From positions 1 to 14,722 of the forward strand of contig CAZKTU010000166.1 in NCBI GenBank assembly GCA_964555675.1: a DNA stretch of 14,722 nt. The letters run 5' to 3'. This stretch comes from CAIWXH01 sp964555675 (GTDB lineage Bacteria; Chloroflexota; Chloroflexia; Chloroflexales; Chloroflexaceae). A program made the translations under genes and the position numbers. Under the pieces are notes generated by a model. The model made no database searches. It was not told the DNA's origin and worked only from the letters and a program-made list of their open reading frames with translations. Shown in pieces: positions 13,155 through 14,722 of this stretch; the stretch's first letter is position 1, and each line of letters starts with the position of its first letter.

Positions 13155-14722
13155 AGGGCGGCCCTCGCGCGCGGCCACTCGGCCATCAGGTACGCGACCA
13201 TGTCGCCGAGCATGATCTGGGCGACGGGGTGGGCGCGCAGCTGCTCGCTCAGCCGGAAGGTCGAGATGAGCAGCCGGCCGGGGCCGAGGCGCCGCTCGGC
13301 CACCAGGGCCACGGTATGGTGCAGCCAGCCGACGGTCAGCCCCGCGTGGACGCCGGTGGCGAAGTCGCGCGGGCGCAGGCCGACGAGCACATAATCGGGC
13401 GTCAGGTCGGCGAAGGCGAAGTCGACCGTGCCGCCCGTGGGGATGCTCTGGAACATGCGGTCCTGGCGGAGCCAGTTGAAGTTGCTGGCCCAGTCGCCCG
13501 CCCAGCTGCGGCCGCGGCGCTGGGCGATGCTCAGCGAACCGAGGTTGGTCTGCTGGGCGTCGCTGTTCTCGGCCAGCCAGACCACCCGCCCGCCCTGTTG
13601 CACATGGCGGCGCCACTGGTCGCTCATGGTGCAGGTGATCACCACATCGGCCTCGGCCGGGCTCTCCGCGAGGGTATAGCCGAGGGCGGCCAGGTCTTCG
13701 GCCAGATCGGGCGAGAAGACCCTGGCGGCGGCGAGGCCGGCCTGGCCGGCGGCCCGCGGGAGGGCGTAGAGCTCCTGGTGGTTGGCCGTCACCAAGGCCC
13801 CGTCGGCGTCGAAGAGTTCGAGCTCGAGGCGGACGCGCACCCCCTCGGCGACCGGCGGCATGGTGAAGACGACCGTGCCGAGGGTGCTCACCGTGGCCGG
13901 GAGGGCGAAGATATTTTCGAAGCTGCCGGCCAGCTCGGGCCAGCGGTCGAGGCGCCAGGCCAGGCGACAGTCGCGCAGGTCGTCGGGGGAGAAGTGCGAG
14001 AGGGTCAGGCGCACCTCGCAGCGCTCGCCCTCGTAGAAGGCGATCCGCTCCCAGTCGGGCACGATCGCGTCGGGGCCGTTGATATTGCCGATCACATCGT
14101 AGTAGGCCTTGGGGTTGCGGCAGATGTCCAGCAGGCCGTTGGCCTCCCAGTGGACGTCGGTGAACTCGGTGATGATATAGCCGACGATGCTCGGGTGGCG
14201 GCGCATCTGCTCGATCTCGTACTTGAGGGCCGTGAACTGCATGCGCTGGCTGGCGGCGCTCAGCCCCGAGAGGTCGCCGAAGACCTTGTCGAGGTGGTAG
14301 GCCCGGAAGCGCTGCTCGATGCCGTGGGGGTAGACCACCCCGTCGCCCCACTCGATGCCGGTCTCGAACCACCAGGGCTCGCCGCCGTAGCAGGCCCGCA
14401 GCTGGGCGACGTCGGGCAGGCCCCAGTTGCCGAACTCCGAGATCACCATCGGCTCGTTGCCTCTGCGGGTCACCTCGGGGGCCAGGGTGCGTGGGGTGGG
14501 ATCCCAGGGGTCGCGCTTGTACGACTGCCACGACTCGAGGTACTCGGACTCGTCGTAGGCGAAGGTCCACGAGGGGCGGGCCGAGAAGGTCTGGACCCAG
14601 TCGCGCCATTTGCGGTAGTGGTCGGGGATGCTGTAGTAGTTGTGGAAGTCCTCGATGTCGGTGACGACGTGGAAGTTGCCCCAGCAGGGCGAGTTGCCGA
14701 CGATCAGGCGGTGGGGGTCGAG
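13151..14722 (-). CDS. GH2-type glycoside hydrolase, 5' end beyond the window (partial)
   Basis: The visible 523 residues run off the window edge and have no start inside it; a GTG at 14473 is internal, because the frame stays open and homologous to the edge. Counting from the edge, the segment LIVGNSPCWGNFH and TDIEDFHNYYSIPDH (6-35) is typical of GH2 barrels. E96 in PMVISEFGNWG sits where GH2 enzymes have the catalytic nucleophile. GYIITEFTDVHWEANGLLD (181-199) closes the barrel, followed by an Ig-like beta domain (about 225-330) and a Rossmann-like segment (about 331-385) reminiscent of beta-galactosidase trimerisation or glutamine-amidotransferase-like domains. A last beta-rich domain ends near the stop. 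The acid/base glutamate lies upstream, outside the window. No signal sequence can be judged. The stop overlaps the start of paralog B (ATGA). Substrate is unknown; beta-galactosidase, glucuronidase or mannosidase types all fit. Confidence 0.85.
   Translation of the reverse strand, partial: LDPHRLIVGNSPCWGNFHVVTDIEDFHNYYSIPDHYRKWRDWVQTFSARPSWTFAYDESEYLESWQSYKRDPWDPTPRTLAPEVTRRGNEPMVISEFGNWGLPDVAQLRACYGGEPWWFETGIEWGDGVVYPHGIEQRFRAYHLDKVFGDLSGLSAASQRMQFTALKYEIEQMRRHPSIVGYIITEFTDVHWEANGLLDICRNPKAYYDVIGNINGPDAIVPDWERIAFYEGERCEVRLTLSHFSPDDLRDCRLAWRLDRWPELAGSFENIFALPATVSTLGTVVFTMPPVAEGVRVRLELELFDADGALVTANHQELYALPRAAGQAGLAAARVFSPDLAEDLAALGYTLAESPAEADVVITCTMSDQWRRHVQQGGRVVWLAENSDAQQTNLGSLSIAQRRGRSWAGDWASNFNWLRQDRMFQSIPTGGTVDFAFADLTPDYVLVGLRPRDFATGVHAGLTVGWLHHTVALVAERRLGPGRLLISTFRLSEQLRAHPVAQIMLGDMVAYLMAEWPRARAAL

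Noticed and set aside
14471..14473. GTG at 14473 as start of the GH2 gene
   Set aside because: The frame remains open to the window edge and the upstream residues (for example TDIEDFHNYYSIPDH) look like GH2 barrel sequence, so the GTG is an internal valine.
13155..14609. N-terminal extension of the paralog B frame upstream of 13154
   Set aside because: The extension is Arg/Pro/Gly-rich and runs out of frame through the GH2 gene; GT2 homology begins exactly at the ATG at 13154, which also overlaps the GH2 stop.
1..14722. Mobile element, integrase, tRNA or phage remnant
   Set aside because: No transposase or integrase motif, terminal inverted repeat pair or tRNA cloverleaf was found by eye; a profile search would be needed to exclude small RNAs.

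Overview
The window is GC-rich bacterial DNA with long coding regions on both strands, short intergenic gaps and codons strongly biased to G or C at the third position. I infer a Chloroflexota (Chloroflexia-like) host. The main clue is a secreted SdrD-type repeat protein with a Thr/Pro-rich linker and a C-terminal YLPAVRR tail, a style I associate with that phylum. No rRNA, tRNA, CRISPR array, transposase or phage gene is visible, so this looks like ordinary chromosome with an accessory glycan cluster at its right end.

Layout. (1) 34-1624: a UxaA/GarD-family sugar-acid dehydratase on the minus strand with its terminator hairpin. (2) 1625-1840: a divergent promoter region. (3) 1841-4585: a secreted two-repeat SdrD_B protein followed 36 nt later by a TPP-dependent acetolactate-synthase-like enzyme (IlvX type), both on plus. 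(4) 4594-5409: a convergent CBM9-like protein on minus. (5) 5591-7340: a single-domain response regulator and then an Fsr-type MFS exporter on plus. (6) 7368-7390: a strong bidirectional hairpin that closes this block. (7) 7399-9338, minus: a membrane-anchored SRPBCC protein translationally coupled to a zinc alcohol/formaldehyde dehydrogenase. (8) 9432-14722, minus: a glycan cluster made of a GH2-type glycosidase (its 5' end lies outside the window) whose stop overlaps the start of a GT2/GT-B fusion glycosyltransferase, followed by a second paralogous fusion.

How the genes work together. The right-hand cluster is the most coherent candidate system. One transcript encodes a glycosidase and two tandem two-domain glycosyltransferases that share an unusual set of motifs outside the usual catalytic cores. 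Together they would build and trim one surface polysaccharide or glycoconjugate; this is inference. The SRPBCC/dehydrogenase pair is a compact coupled unit, probably for aldehyde or alcohol oxidation. The left part is a set of mostly unrelated metabolic and transport genes. Several plus-strand genes share a TGnTAnnAT extended -10-like element.
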